Assembly (NCBI GenBank): GCA_037349105.1
Contig: JAYJMM010000117.1
Coordinates: 3,286,001-3,350,000, forward strand
DNA length: 64,000 nt
Source of the DNA: Limnomonas spitsbergensis
Taxonomy: Eukaryota > Chlorophyta > Chlorophyceae > Chlamydomonadales
Direction: 5' to 3'
A program made the translations under genes and the position numbers. Below, piece after piece: positions 21,301 through 30,347 of this stretch; the stretch's first letter is position 1; the number at the start of each line of letters is the position of its first letter. The notes under the pieces are model-generated. The model saw nothing but the letters and a program-made list of their open reading frames with translations, was not told the origin of the DNA and did not search any database.

Positions 21301-23242
21301 TCTTGACGTACTCTGCGGGTGGCTCCACTACGCCCCCCGGCTGAAACATGTCGATCACCACAGCCGCCTGCGGGTCGTCCACCGCGGGCAGCTCTTCCTC
21401 GCCAGTGGTGTTGCCGCTGTGCCATTTCTCCTGCTGGCTGCCTGCACCCCTCCTGCTGGCGTCCCCCATGGGGCTGACTGCCGGTGGTCGCAACCATCCA
21501 GACGACAACTTTGCTGCTGCCTCCCTTCCAGAAACAAAAGCCCCTTGGCCTGCTGTAAATCCTCCTCCTCGCACTCCTTGCCCGGTAGCTCGCGCCCCTG
21601 GCACACACACCGACAGCAGAAGCCACACCAGTATCAGCTGAAGCGCCCCCGTAAGAATCCCTTTAATTGCTGTACAGGTGAGGAGTCCTCTGCACGCTGT
21701 CGTCTTCCTCATGGGTTGCTGCGGTAACTGTTCTGCGGGCTGAACGCCTGGCTCTGCAATCTGCGCTGGCGGTTGCTGTCCTCTGGCCCACGTGATCTCC
21801 AGGTCTACCTGGCTGATCCTGAGTGGCAGGGTTGGGCAGTCCATTCCTGGCCTGCTGCCACGGTTCCTGTCCGCGGCCGCCCTCTGCGCTTTTCCTGCAC
21901 GTCGCCTGGCCTTCTTTGAATTTTTTCCTTGCAACTTGGCAGTGTCATCCCAAATTGCACTGGCCCTTCCTGGCCCTGCTCCTGGGATCTGCCCTGTGCT
22001 GCACTGTGCCATCCTCTCCTGCCTGTGGGTGGCGCGCTGCACCGCCACGCTGCTGCCTGCGACCGCGGGCTCCCCTCGCCCACAGCCCCGCCGTACGGTT
22101 TCTTGCGCGCCAGCAACCCTCCTTGCGAGGTCCTCGCCTCTGCTGGTCTGGGCTTGGCTGCTGCGGCTGTCCGACGGCTGATGGGTGTCCGCTCCTTCTG
22201 CTCTCCTCGTGTAGAGGGCTGATACTCTCTCCGTCAGCTCCTCTTGTAGCTCCCTGACTGCCCTGCTGTAACCTCCCATCCTGGGATCCGGATCGGGCTG
22301 TGGTAGCATTTTAAGTCGGAACAGCAGGCTAGCCTCCTGGCCTGCCTCTTGCTGCTCCATGTCCTGCCGTCGTAGCACGTCCAGCTGATCCACAAAGTTC
22401 CTGAGCACTGCCACCCAGCGCCCCGTGCTGTACGCTGCTGGGTCACCCCAAGGCCCCTGTGCTGCCGTCTGTGCTGGCGTGCTGATCTGGGGGTCTCCTG
22501 GGCGCCCGTTGCTCTCCTTGCCTGCTGCTGCCCCCTCGGTCCTGCAAGCGCGCTGGTCTGCTGCCTGCTGATGGTGGGTCCCCGCTGTGACCTGGTTTGC
22601 CTCCTCCTCCAGCGCGATCCCGTTACCGAGCTCTATAGCGGCCCTCCTGCTTCTGCGCTCCTCCATTGCTGCCTGCTCCTGGAAGATGCCGCGCACCCAC
22701 GCGCGCCTCAGCTGTGGCAGCTCTCCCACCATTCCGTACCTTGGACTCCCTGGTCCTGGGCCGCTGTCTGCTGGCACATAATTGCCCTCTACATCTCGAG
22801 CCTCTGCTCTGGTGACGCTATCCTGGTCCTGGGGCATGGCTCCTCCCTCGTGCCACTCCTCATCTGACTCGGTAATCTCAACCAGTGGTGGTGGGCCCTC
22901 TGAAACGTCGTTGCTGAACTCTGGGGTCCTGCTGTCTGAGTCCTCCGTGGGCGGTGTGCTGACAATGTCTAGGGCTGCCTGGGGCTCTGCCCGCCCCGCT
23001 GCCCTCTGCCAGGGTTCTGTTTGTCGGCCCGGGGCCTGGGCCTCTCTGGTGCTCCTGCCCCTGCCTGTAAGGCCTGGCAACCTCAACATGGTGCCGTTCC
23101 CTGGATCTGCCCCTGGGCTGGTCCCTGCATGGTGACCGCTGTCTGCGGTCCCTGCTCCTTTCCTCGCTGTTGCTGCGCCTCCCTGCGCCCTGCCGCTGGG
23201 TCTTGGCTGCCGGCGTTGGCACCGCCCCTTGGCGCTCCTCAC
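18317..23242 (-). CDS. RT-RNase H fused to a C5-DNA methyltransferase
   Basis: 1641 codons, probably made as a frameshift extension of Gag since no good ATG begins the frame. The low-complexity N part contains one hydrophobic segment (LILVWLLLSVCVPGARA, about residue 550). Ty3-type RT follows (RIAHDMRRLNLRT, KIFSKVDLRSGFMQIPI, catalytic AFIDDLLVYS near 867), then RNase H (LLYTDFSKQGIGAVLGQ, FQGEMLAAVYA, LITDHEPLTYL). From about 1285 to 1610 there is a cytosine-5 methyltransferase: motif I FEPFGGMCSGLEM, motif IV GWECQDLSSAGKG, motif VI IENV, motif VIII AHRTRNYWGN and a C-terminal RERAMGYAVGS block. The RNYWGN and C-terminal blocks look DNMT3-like. The usual motif IV Pro-Cys is Glu-Cys, with the catalytic Cys kept. 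The ORF ends before the integrase, so the methyltransferase sits between RNase H and integrase. Confidence 0.93.
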   Translation of the reverse strand: MRSAKGRCQRRQPRPSGRAQGGAATARKGAGTADSGHHAGTSPGADPGNGTMLRLPGLTGRGRSTREAQAPGRQTEPWQRAAGRAEPQAALDIVSTPPTEDSDSRTPEFSNDVSEGPPPLVEITESDEEWHEGGAMPQDQDSVTRAEARDVEGNYVPADSGPGPGSPRYGMVGELPQLRRAWVRGIFQEQAAMEERRSRRAAIELGNGIALEEEANQVTAGTHHQQAADQRACRTEGAAAGKESNGRPGDPQISTPAQTAAQGPWGDPAAYSTGRWVAVLRNFVDQLDVLRRQDMEQQEAGQEASLLFRLKMLPQPDPDPRMGGYSRAVRELQEELTERVSALYTRRAEGADTHQPSDSRSSQAQTSRGEDLARRVAGAQETVRRGCGRGEPAVAGSSVAVQRATHRQERMAQCSTGQIPGAGPGRASAIWDDTAKLQGKNSKKARRRAGKAQRAAADRNRGSRPGMDCPTLPLRISQVDLEITWARGQQPPAQIAEPGVQPAEQLPQQPMRKTTACRGLLTCTAIKGILTGALQLILVWLLLSVCVPGARATGQGVRGGGFTAGQGAFVSGREAAAKLSSGWLRPPAVSPMGDASRRGAGSQQEKWHSGNTTGEEELPAVDDPQAAVVIDMFQPGGVVEPPAEYVKTKEGWLLGKHPDFTAEQQESLEQSLRDRQGAFAYSMEDLPGYCGTQGEFTLALEDEVSSCFQKSRDMPPPKAAIFKEKCQPMIEAGIIVKVPQGGPIKFAANSVVAAKKSAETGEWTDHRIAHDMRRLNLRTAKQEFAIPRMETIFQNLGTAKIFSKVDLRSGFMQIPIKVEDQPKTAFWMGPELWMYTKLNFGLRNGPPFFQRMMEEEIARAGLSAFCVAFIDDLLVYSDTPAEHIRHVELMLDMLHNVGLRAHPDKSLFGCATVEYLGHNVSAQGLTPHAAKIAAVMALPEPASVKNIQEVMGFLNFYRCYVPDFSKKAACINALLVQGVPFVWGPEQSQAFQLIKTEMCEGGRVLRRPDYSGTGPDGKGPPRPFLLYTDFSKQGIGAVLGQCDDSGREYMVACTSRSLNKSERNYSSFQGEMLAAVYAARTYRHMLFGCKVHLITDHEPLTYLMDNQTLVGQHARWALMLQELDITIVHRSGACHQNADIPSRSPLPSSADRTGARLDTVAPEPAAREEASGKQVALLTGLGRVNQWHADQIVRMAQEGRRRVQMLRAAEAACVTAPVGQEISSAATDDDEQAQPVSTAEQAFSNRERSRTMISDVLADLPRVTPPHSLAGLDTACLSSGAVRAMETEGVVLFEPFGGMCSGLEMVLRAGIPVVQYLYADISEEVREIAGGRLLQLHKRFPQLLPVRAFDKAFRALPQDVYAITAEHLKEAGAQEGRQWFMVAGWECQDLSSAGKGRGLAGERSKSFFPLVKLLGTLQFLQGPRPPAYLIENVAMQLNQKSEKASVEAFQEVCRILGTPALFDAAQVGSYAHRTRNYWGNIAPAADIEFVIRASTRPHEGIVDDILDKGSKAQVVSCPDNGGYRINVTGQPRKVLPCLMATPSSYAFRNGQNGMVYRPMGDLQEPNANERERAMGYAVGSTLPRPDFPEAARRAALGRCMDSWALSAWLNVALEYAKILPAELTRRESCQARTGTQCWGRL

Positions 23243-26200
23243 TGATGGCCCTTTGCGCGCTTCTGCTGCGCCGTCGTAGCCTTCTGTCCCCTGAGCCGCT
23301 CTCGTCGCTGCTAGAAGGACTGCGCTTCTTCGGCTCCTCCATGCCGGAATGCTCGCTGTCCACGTCTCGTAGCGGGGACGGAGTCGCCAACATTGCCCTG
23401 ACGCACCCCGCCAACTCTGGGTCTGTTTCGAATGGGAGCGGCTGCCCGTGGTTTGGCGGGCCCCCCAAGTGCTGTAGTCCCAGGGCCTCCTGCAGCCCGT
23501 TCAGCTCATCTGCCCGCAGGATGTACTCTCGCTGGACCGTTGTCATGACCTGCTGACCATCCGTGATGACCTTCCACCCTGCCAGCTGGCCTTTCAGGTA
23601 ATCCACAATTTCCGCTGACTGCTTCCACATTTGCCGCTCTCTCCATCTTAGAGCCTTTTTCAGCCCGTTGACTTGCCCTGCCAGCCTGTGGATTTGCCTG
23701 TCTTGTGGGCTGGTCCCTGGCTCTGGAACCTTCTCTGCGCTGCAATCTTCCTCCTCCTCTGCTTCCTGCGCCTCATCTTCGCTGTTGCTGGCTAATTGCG
23801 CGGGGGCCCTTGCCGCCCCTGGCTTTCCCTGCCCCTGCTGCTGTTGCGCCTGCCTATCCCTGCCGTTGCTGGCCTGCTGCCCTCTAGGTCCTGCCACCTG
23901 TGGTTGCTTTTGCAGCTGCTGCTGTTGCTGCTGCTGCTCTCCCCTGCTGCGCGTTGAAGTTGCCTGTGCAGCTCTATCGGCTGCCGCTGTGCCGTATCCC
24001 CTCCTCTGCGCTGCAGGCGGCCCTGCCTGCACTGCAAGCGCTGTTTCGGGTATCCGCGAAAAGTCCTGAATCCTCCTTTCACACTCTTCCACCGCGTGCT
24101 TGTCTGGTTTTCCGCACAAGGCGCACGGGTAGGCGGGGCATGCTGGCATGAAGTCCCTGACCGCCCTCTTCTCAACGTCAGAGAGTTCCGCGGCTCTGCG
24201 CGCTCTTGCCATTTCCTCTGCGGTTGGTGTGGCGGTCTCTTCCACTGCTGCTTCGACTGGCACCAGCCTGCGCCTTTGTAGCCTGGGGTTTGGCTCGCTG
24301 CTGGGTCCTGCGCCCTGTTCGGCCCTCATAGCGGTACCTGCGCGTGTGGCCATGGAATGCTGTAAGAGCGGTTCGTGCTCTGTTTCAACTGTTGCAGCTG
24401 GCCACCCCTCTCTTTCTGCGAATCCACACTGAATTCCTGCCCATGCCACTGCTGCTGCCTGGTACCCCCCTGCCGGAGATGCCCGCAGTAGTGGCAGCGT
24501 AAGGTCCTTGACCCCTTGCGTTCTCTGTGTGCCCTCTCTGGGTCGTAAGGTCAGCCTCCCTGCTGCCTCTAAAACCCCGTTATACTTGAGGAACTCTGGG
24601 TTCCCTACCAAGTGCTCATACGCATCCGGCGGCGTCTTAACGACCCTGACCACCGTTGGCTCCATAATGGCATTGGGCCCTCCGTATCCATACACCACAT
24701 AAATGAACAGCACTCCATACAAATCTGCCCCTGCATTGTCTGTGGTACGTATCTTCTCGTCTGTACGCACCAGCTCCGCCCCCATGGCAACTAATTGCTC
24801 TGCAATATTGACAGTGATGACATGGCACGTGCATGCGGAGTCCATGAGTGCTTTCTGAGCCACCAGGACCTTCCCATTGACCATAAGTCCCACACACTGC
24901 TCCAGGTTGCTTCTGTCGTTTTTGAAATACTGCAGCTTGGGTGCAGCTGTCACCATTCTACCCTCTGGCCTGGTGTTACTGGTCTCACCCCTGTGGCCGG
25001 AGTTATCTGCTCCCATGGGCATCGTGGTGAAAGACAGCGCTGAAAGCCTCTCGTTCAGCTTGAACACCTGTAGGCGGATGTCAGACATATCGTCAGCAAG
25101 TTTACTCAATACCAGCCTCTTTGCCCCCTTCCTGGAGGGAGGTTCCACGAATCCTGGCACTGGTTCCTCCTCCTGCAAGGGTTCTGGCATAAACGACTTA
25201 GGACGGGCGTTATGAACCGCCTGTTTGAAACCTGCAGGCTTGGGTACCAGCCCAACCTGCGTCATGAGTGCTACGGACTCGCTGAGCATCTCTGCCATGG
25301 TCTGGTGCCATCCTTCAGGCTCAGCCTGCCCCGTTGCATTGCTGAGGTGCGACACGTGGGCTGCCTGCTGCACCTGACCTCCCTGGCCAGGCCCAGGCCT
25401 AGGATACTGTCTGTTGTTCTGATTCCTGTCATACGTCCTGCCTGCCGCCTGTCCCTGCTGCGGCCTTGGCGGCAGGGGATACTGCTGTTGCTGCGGATAC
25501 TGCTGTTGCTGCGGATACTGCTGTTGCGGCTGTCTGGCCGGTCCAGGTGTGATGTCTGTAACCAGGGGCATAGGTCTGCGCTCATCCCTGGCCCTGGGCG
25601 CCCTGCAATCCCTGGCGAGGTGCGACGTACTACCGCACTGGTAGCATGCCTTGGCTGCGCTTGAGCCACCCTCAGCGTTGTAATTTGCCGCCCCTGCTTG
25701 GTCCGCCCAGGCTACTCCTCTGGGTTTACCATCCATCCGCGCCTGTGGTACTGCTGCTGAGCCTGTGGGGTGCACAATTCCATCAAGGCGTGTTCGCATC
25801 TCCCACTGTCCTGCTCTCTCTCTCCTGCTCCTGTTGGGCTGCGCCTCTCCCTGGCCAGGCCCGCTGTTGGTTATCTGCCTGAAGCCGGTACCTCCCAGGT
25901 CACCCATTTCCAAGGCAAACCTCTCCCACAGCACCACCTGCTGCGTGAGTACTGCGATTTGGTCTTCGTCACTCATGCTGAGGTACCCTGGCACTGTCAT
26001 AACAAACTTGCTCAGCTTGGCTCTAGCAACTGCTGGCAGTCCGTCATGGAACATACGCGAGACCGAGTGGCTCCTGCCGAAGTGATCTACTGCATCCCTC
26101 GAGATCTGCAGCAACTCTGCTGTTGTCAGCACTCTGTGGGCAAATGCCTCCACCGTCTCCTCTGGCTTGACATCTGGGTCTAGAGTAGTCTTTACTCCTA

Positions 26201-29012
26201 ACCTGAGGTTGGTGATGGCCGTCCTCTCCTCTGAAGTTGGCTTTCCCACCTCCTCCTGGACCACCCTGATCCACAACGTGAGTAGCGAAGCTTCGCAACC
26301 CTGCTGCTCCGCTGGGGCTATCCACTGCTGTCCGATCCGCTCCACCTCTCTGGCAATTCTGTTTCCTGCGTGGGGCGCTGCCCTGATGGCTGCCATCAGC
26401 GGCCTCATGCTGGCAGGCTTGCAGTCCCACAGCTTGACCAGCGACTTGATCAGCAACGTCATAGCTGACGGCGACTGGCATGATCCAGCTATTTCACCTG
26501 CCACCACTGCCAGTGCTGGTTGGTCATCTGACATTGCCAACCTGTTGTGCGATCCCCAGTACCCACACGCCTGGCAATACTTTCTGGCTGCAACCGCTCC
26601 TGGGTGTGACATATCCAGGACTGGTACGTTGCCTTGGATGGCTGGGATCTTGGCTACCTTGGCTACCCCTGCCAGCTGCAATACCATCTGTTGCTGCAGC
26701 TGCAGGTTCACCCTTGCCTGCTCCCGGTCGAGCCTTTTCATTTCCTGGTCGCTGGACTCCTGTCTGGCCCCCGACCTGCGTCTGTCCGCTCCTCCTGGCC
26801 CCGAATCTACTGACTCTGACCGTGACCCCGGTCCTCCACTGCCGCCCCTCGATGGGCTGCGGCCTGAATGATGCCTGTCATGTCTGTTATAATCCTCATC
26901 CTGATCGTGAGCGCCTCGTGATGGCTGTCTGCCCGCTCTGCCTGCTGAGCTTTTACTTCCTTCGGGTGGCAGACGTTCTGATTCGCTTCTGCCTGGTCTG
27001 CTGTCAGATCCAGGCCTTCGAGACTGTGCTCCACCGGGCTCTGCCTGTCCCCTGGGCAACTCCTGGCTCTGCTGGCTTGGCTGTTCCCTGCCTTCTGCCC
27101 GTCCTCTGGGTGGCTCTTGGCTGTGCTGGTGAGGCTGTTCCCTGGAGTATGCCTGCTCCCTGGGCGGCTCCTGGCTCTGCCGACCTGGCTGCGTTCCGCC
27201 TGTGTAATTCCTGGCATAGGAATCAGACTGTGTTTCCTCTCTGGCCTCCTGTATTCTTGGACCACTGCTCCGTGCGCTGCCCGCAGGCTCATTCCTCCTG
27301 GCTCCCCTTGCTGCGCCTGACTGCCTGTTCCTCAGGAATTCCTTGATGTAATCCACCTGGGTTTCCTGGTATGCGTTCTCTTTGTCCTCGACTATGCGCA
27401 GCAACTCATAAGACTCTTGCCTGCTTGCTCTGCGTGTCGCTGTGCTTTGCTCTGCCATTCTGGCAAGTGATTGGCTAGTCAATTCCGCCCTTTCGCTGGC
27501 GGCTGGACTGCTGGCTCTGGGTGCTTCCCTGCCCCTTGGCCGTCCTCTGAGGCTGGGCTCGCTGCTGACCTCGAAGGCTGCAGATCTGAGTGTTGGTGTT
27601 GGCGCGGCTCCTGCCTGCTGCTGCCACCTTTGCACCTCCCTGATCCCCTCAGGCCGCTGCACCCCTGTTTCAAATCCATCCCACACCTGGTCCTCCTCAT
27701 CCTCTGGCTCTGACCCAGGTTCCTCCTGGTCTCCTGTGACCTCTTTGCACCATTCGTCTGCGAAGGCTTTAACAGCCCTGGCTGCTTCGTGTCCCGTCCT
27801 TCCCTTGGATACCTGTCCAAGGGCGGCTAACAGTAGCGCCCTGTCCAGACCTGTGTGGGGGATACCTAACATGGCCTTTGTTGCCCATCCCCGCAGATGA
27901 TGGGCCTTGAACTCCTCAATGGCTGTGACCTGGTCCTGGAAATGCAAGAACGTCCTGGAGCACACTTGCTTCCACAGGTCTGTTGCCCACTGCACAATTC
28001 CTGCCCAACCGATCGGCCCTTCTACCTCCTCATTTCCGCACGCGACTCTCCCGGTCTCCGAGCGCTCTGGCTCTCTCTGCCTCTGGCTGCCGGATCCCTC
28101 CTTGGACGTCTGCGCAGGTCTGTTCACACTGGGTGGAAAACTGGACAGCGGTGTGCCGAAGACTGTGGATCCAGCTCCTCTTCTAACCAGTGCCTTGCAC
28201 GGCTGCAGCTGCTGCACGGGACGCAGTTCTGCTGTAGTCTGCTGCCCCTGCTTTTTCTGAACTGGGTCTGGCTGTTCTTCCTCGGATAGATCAGCCCAAG
28301 GCTTCCCTACCGGCTCAGCTGGTTTCTCCCTGTCCTTCCCTGCCTGCGAGCTCTGTCTGCCTGCTTCTGGCTGTGGCTCATCTTCCTCGTGTTTGACCTC
28401 TGCAGGCACAATCCCGGCCCCATCTCCCTCCGTCTTTATTCGAGGTTTGACTTCGCAGGTCTTATGCCAGCCTGCAAACTTGTCTGAAGCTGCGGCTACT
28501 TCTGCCCTGAGACCCGATTGGCTGGGATCTTTTTCAACCTGCTGTGTAACACTTGCCACCCTGGGCAGGCTCTGCTGCGGCTTGGCCTCAGGTGCACTGC
28601 TCTGTCGCGTGTCACAGCTCTGGGATGCTTCCGTTGCTTGATCCAAGATCAACTCTGGGGTTCCCGCTTGAGTCTGCCCCTGCTCGAAATTCAGACAGCT
28701 GTCGGAACCAGCGGGCAACGGACCCCCTCGACCAATGCCTTTTCGTGTTACTAGTACTGCACCATCTGCTTGCGCCCCTGCCCCTCTGGGTGGTACACGG
28801 TCTGGCTCACGTACCCTGCAATCCTCTGCGGGCGATTCCACTGGTTCTGACAGCTTTTCCGCTATCAACAGGGCCTCTGCCACAATCTCAGCACTAGCAT
28901 TTTTTAGGTCTATTCCCGGCTCCAGCCCCCTCAGACGCCCACTCCTCCGTTGGACGTCAGGGTGCTGGTGCCTATCGGGGTTTAGATCTATGCCTGTCGT
29001 CTCTACAGGCAT
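22878..29012 (-). CDS. Gag-protease polyprotein, very long
   Basis: First ATG at 29012 (the frame is open from 29051); about 2044 residues against 300-600 for typical Ty3 Gag. A long Glu/Gln/Pro/Ser-rich N half is followed by a capsid-like helical region (about 26500-25900: KLWDCKPASMRPLMAAIR, PEETVEAFAHRVLTTAELLQ). A CCHC zinc knuckle CYQCGSTSHLARDC lies near 25610-25650. A retropepsin-like domain has ALMDSACTCHVITVN near 24845 (Asp-Ser where Asp-Thr/Ser-Gly is usual) and LVGNPEFLKYNGVLEAAG. The C part has poly-Gln and Arg/Ser-rich stretches. It overlaps the next ORF by 365 bases, which is in the +1 frame. Protease activity is uncertain because Gly is replaced by Ala. Confidence 0.88.
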   Translation of the reverse strand: MPVETTGIDLNPDRHQHPDVQRRSGRLRGLEPGIDLKNASAEIVAEALLIAEKLSEPVESPAEDCRVREPDRVPPRGAGAQADGAVLVTRKGIGRGGPLPAGSDSCLNFEQGQTQAGTPELILDQATEASQSCDTRQSSAPEAKPQQSLPRVASVTQQVEKDPSQSGLRAEVAAASDKFAGWHKTCEVKPRIKTEGDGAGIVPAEVKHEEDEPQPEAGRQSSQAGKDREKPAEPVGKPWADLSEEEQPDPVQKKQGQQTTAELRPVQQLQPCKALVRRGAGSTVFGTPLSSFPPSVNRPAQTSKEGSGSQRQREPERSETGRVACGNEEVEGPIGWAGIVQWATDLWKQVCSRTFLHFQDQVTAIEEFKAHHLRGWATKAMLGIPHTGLDRALLLAALGQVSKGRTGHEAARAVKAFADEWCKEVTGDQEEPGSEPEDEEDQVWDGFETGVQRPEGIREVQRWQQQAGAAPTPTLRSAAFEVSSEPSLRGRPRGREAPRASSPAASERAELTSQSLARMAEQSTATRRASRQESYELLRIVEDKENAYQETQVDYIKEFLRNRQSGAARGARRNEPAGSARSSGPRIQEAREETQSDSYARNYTGGTQPGRQSQEPPREQAYSREQPHQHSQEPPRGRAEGREQPSQQSQELPRGQAEPGGAQSRRPGSDSRPGRSESERLPPEGSKSSAGRAGRQPSRGAHDQDEDYNRHDRHHSGRSPSRGGSGGPGSRSESVDSGPGGADRRRSGARQESSDQEMKRLDREQARVNLQLQQQMVLQLAGVAKVAKIPAIQGNVPVLDMSHPGAVAARKYCQACGYWGSHNRLAMSDDQPALAVVAGEIAGSCQSPSAMTLLIKSLVKLWDCKPASMRPLMAAIRAAPHAGNRIAREVERIGQQWIAPAEQQGCEASLLTLWIRVVQEEVGKPTSEERTAITNLRLGVKTTLDPDVKPEETVEAFAHRVLTTAELLQISRDAVDHFGRSHSVSRMFHDGLPAVARAKLSKFVMTVPGYLSMSDEDQIAVLTQQVVLWERFALEMGDLGGTGFRQITNSGPGQGEAQPNRSRRERAGQWEMRTRLDGIVHPTGSAAVPQARMDGKPRGVAWADQAGAANYNAEGGSSAAKACYQCGSTSHLARDCRAPRARDERRPMPLVTDITPGPARQPQQQYPQQQQYPQQQQYPLPPRPQQGQAAGRTYDRNQNNRQYPRPGPGQGGQVQQAAHVSHLSNATGQAEPEGWHQTMAEMLSESVALMTQVGLVPKPAGFKQAVHNARPKSFMPEPLQEEEPVPGFVEPPSRKGAKRLVLSKLADDMSDIRLQVFKLNERLSALSFTTMPMGADNSGHRGETSNTRPEGRMVTAAPKLQYFKNDRSNLEQCVGLMVNGKVLVAQKALMDSACTCHVITVNIAEQLVAMGAELVRTDEKIRTTDNAGADLYGVLFIYVVYGYGGPNAIMEPTVVRVVKTPPDAYEHLVGNPEFLKYNGVLEAAGRLTLRPREGTQRTQGVKDLTLPLLRASPAGGYQAAAVAWAGIQCGFAEREGWPAATVETEHEPLLQHSMATRAGTAMRAEQGAGPSSEPNPRLQRRRLVPVEAAVEETATPTAEEMARARRAAELSDVEKRAVRDFMPACPAYPCALCGKPDKHAVEECERRIQDFSRIPETALAVQAGPPAAQRRGYGTAAADRAAQATSTRSRGEQQQQQQQLQKQPQVAGPRGQQASNGRDRQAQQQQGQGKPGAARAPAQLASNSEDEAQEAEEEEDCSAEKVPEPGTSPQDRQIHRLAGQVNGLKKALRWRERQMWKQSAEIVDYLKGQLAGWKVITDGQQVMTTVQREYILRADELNGLQEALGLQHLGGPPNHGQPLPFETDPELAGCVRAMLATPSPLRDVDSEHSGMEEPKKRSPSSSDESGSGDRRLRRRSRSAQRAISEERQGAVPTPAAKTQRQGAGRRSNSEERSRDRRQRSPCRDQPRGRSRERHHVEVARPYRQGQEHQRGPGPGPTNRTLAEGSGAGRAPGSPRHCQHTAHGGLRQQDPRVQQRRFRGPTTTG

Positions 29013-29051
29013 TTTACGAACCGCACTGTTCTGCAGGCGTGCTGGCGACAC

Positions 29052-29693
29052 CCCCTACAAAACCTGCTAACGTTTAGGCTTCTGCTCCTTATCCTTACTG
29101 CAACCTGGTGAGGATCTGCTAGTCAAGGCTGGACGGCAGGTACAGCAATTTTGCGCGATAGGCCTTGCCCTCTGCTTTTATGCTCACTAATATTTGTATC
29201 TGGCGGAATCCTCCTTCGCCCTTTTTAGCCCCTTCCCACCTTTGCTGGCTGGGCTGCCTCTAGCTGGCGCACGTCCCCTGCGGCTGTCTCGCCTCCGGGC
29301 GGATATATCCTCTTGCGCTGTGTCAGTTCCTCTCTGACACCTGCGGGGATCCTTTGGTACACCACAAAATTTTAACCTTGGATGATCTGTCAACAAGTTT
29401 ACTTCTGTCCATGATGAATGATTGGATCCACCTGATCTCAATCTGCAGTCATACAGGAATTATCTGCTGGGTGTATAAATCCACAGCCAGATCCTCAAGC
29501 CTCTCCTGGACTCAACACTAAGTTGCCACTCTTAGTGATTCTCAGGGCTTAACTTGGCACTCTCTATGGAGATTACCACAGCAAAGTGCAATTCATATGC
29601 TATCCAAGGCTGTTTGCATACAAACAAAATTCCAATCTCGCTGCACAAGCACCTTTAGCAGGAATTGGCAAATCAGGCTGATCAGGCTAGATC
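29052..29693 (-). other. 5' leader of the retrotransposon
   Basis: Non-coding stretch between the repeat and Gag in coding sense. It holds short ORFs with no recognised domain. Nothing else can be supported. Confidence 0.5.
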
Positions 29694-29717
29694 TACTTCG
29701 TCCCTTTCTAAAGGACA
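29694..29717 (-). promoter_or_regulatory. Primer-site-like segment complementary to the repeat
   Basis: In coding sense the internal region begins TGTCCTTTAGAAAGGGACGA and continues four more bases. These 24 bases are the exact reverse complement of coding-sense sequence inside repeat part B (plus positions 30122-30145 and 15110-15133). A primer binding site is expected exactly here. It does not start TGG as a tRNA-primed site would, so self-priming or RNA cyclisation is suggested. Confidence 0.6.
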
Positions 29718-29720
29718 CGC

Positions 29721-30347
29721 GAGGTGCGCTTCAGGTCCGTGGCGGACTTCTTTCCTCACTGCAGTGACGGACGCCTACGGGCAGGCTCAGTGACTATTCA
29801 CTGGCTGCGAGTGCTCTTCGAGTTAAGCAGCTAGGTGGAATTGTGTATATATAGCAACTGACTTTGGGGGCATAGGCCTTCTGGCCGTCTGGTCGCGATC
29901 CAGCAGGGCTATGTTAAGGACACTTACCGCGTAACACGCGGAGAGACGGACGGGACGAGGCTGCGTACTTCTTCTTCTGCAGAGTCTCGGTTCTCTTACT
30001 GGGGTACTTGGCTCCAGCTAGATCAGCGGAGGCTGAGCTAGGCTTGACTCGAGTTAAGGTACTGACTTATAGGGAAGCTGCTGGTCTCAATGACTGCCTG
30101 TGCTTGTTACAAATAGAGGTCTGTCCTTTAGAAAGGGACGAAGTAAGTAGCCAAGGCAATTGCCGGGATACAGGGACCCGGCAGGCCCAATACAGAGTAC
30201 GGTAGAATCTGTCAAACTAATCCTGCGTAAGCGGGTTTCTAGGTCTCAGCTCAAATCCGGAGACACCGCAGATAAGCTGCGGAGGCTCCGCGGCCGCTAA
30301 CTGCGGTCTAAACGGTTCTGTCACGTATACGGTAATATACTGTGACA
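29721..30347 (-). repeat. Second copy of repeat part B
   Basis: 627 bases identical by eye to 14709-15335. In coding sense it is the first part of the element. The three bases CGC at 29718-29720 are shared with the end of part A at 15568-15570. The outer end ...CTGTGACA is followed by the target duplication CATT. Confidence 0.9.

Larger units (their letters stand above)
14476..30347 (-). mobile_element. Giant Ty3-type retrotransposon with permuted repeats
   Basis: 15.9-kb element coded on the minus strand. Its outer ends are TGTCG... at 14476 and ...TGACA at 30347, and it is flanked by the 4-bp duplication CATT (14472-14475 and 30348-30351). Plus-strand order is A (14476-14708), B (14709-15335), GC, A (15338-15570), internal region (15571-29717), B (29721-30347). 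The A copies appear identical to each other, as do the B copies, so the insertion is young. In coding sense the order is B'-internal-A'-B'-A'. The three ORFs are Gag-protease, RT-RNase H-methyltransferase and integrase-PHD, and all are open. A secondary insertion into an LTR of a tandem LTR pair is the alternative, but a polypurine tract and a repeat-complementary segment at the internal boundaries argue that the internal region belongs to these repeats. Confidence 0.9.

Noticed and set aside
16204..28900. Many plus-strand ORFs of 60-290 codons across the retrotransposon
   Set aside because: Shadows of the GC-rich minus-strand ORFs; none shows a recognisable domain.
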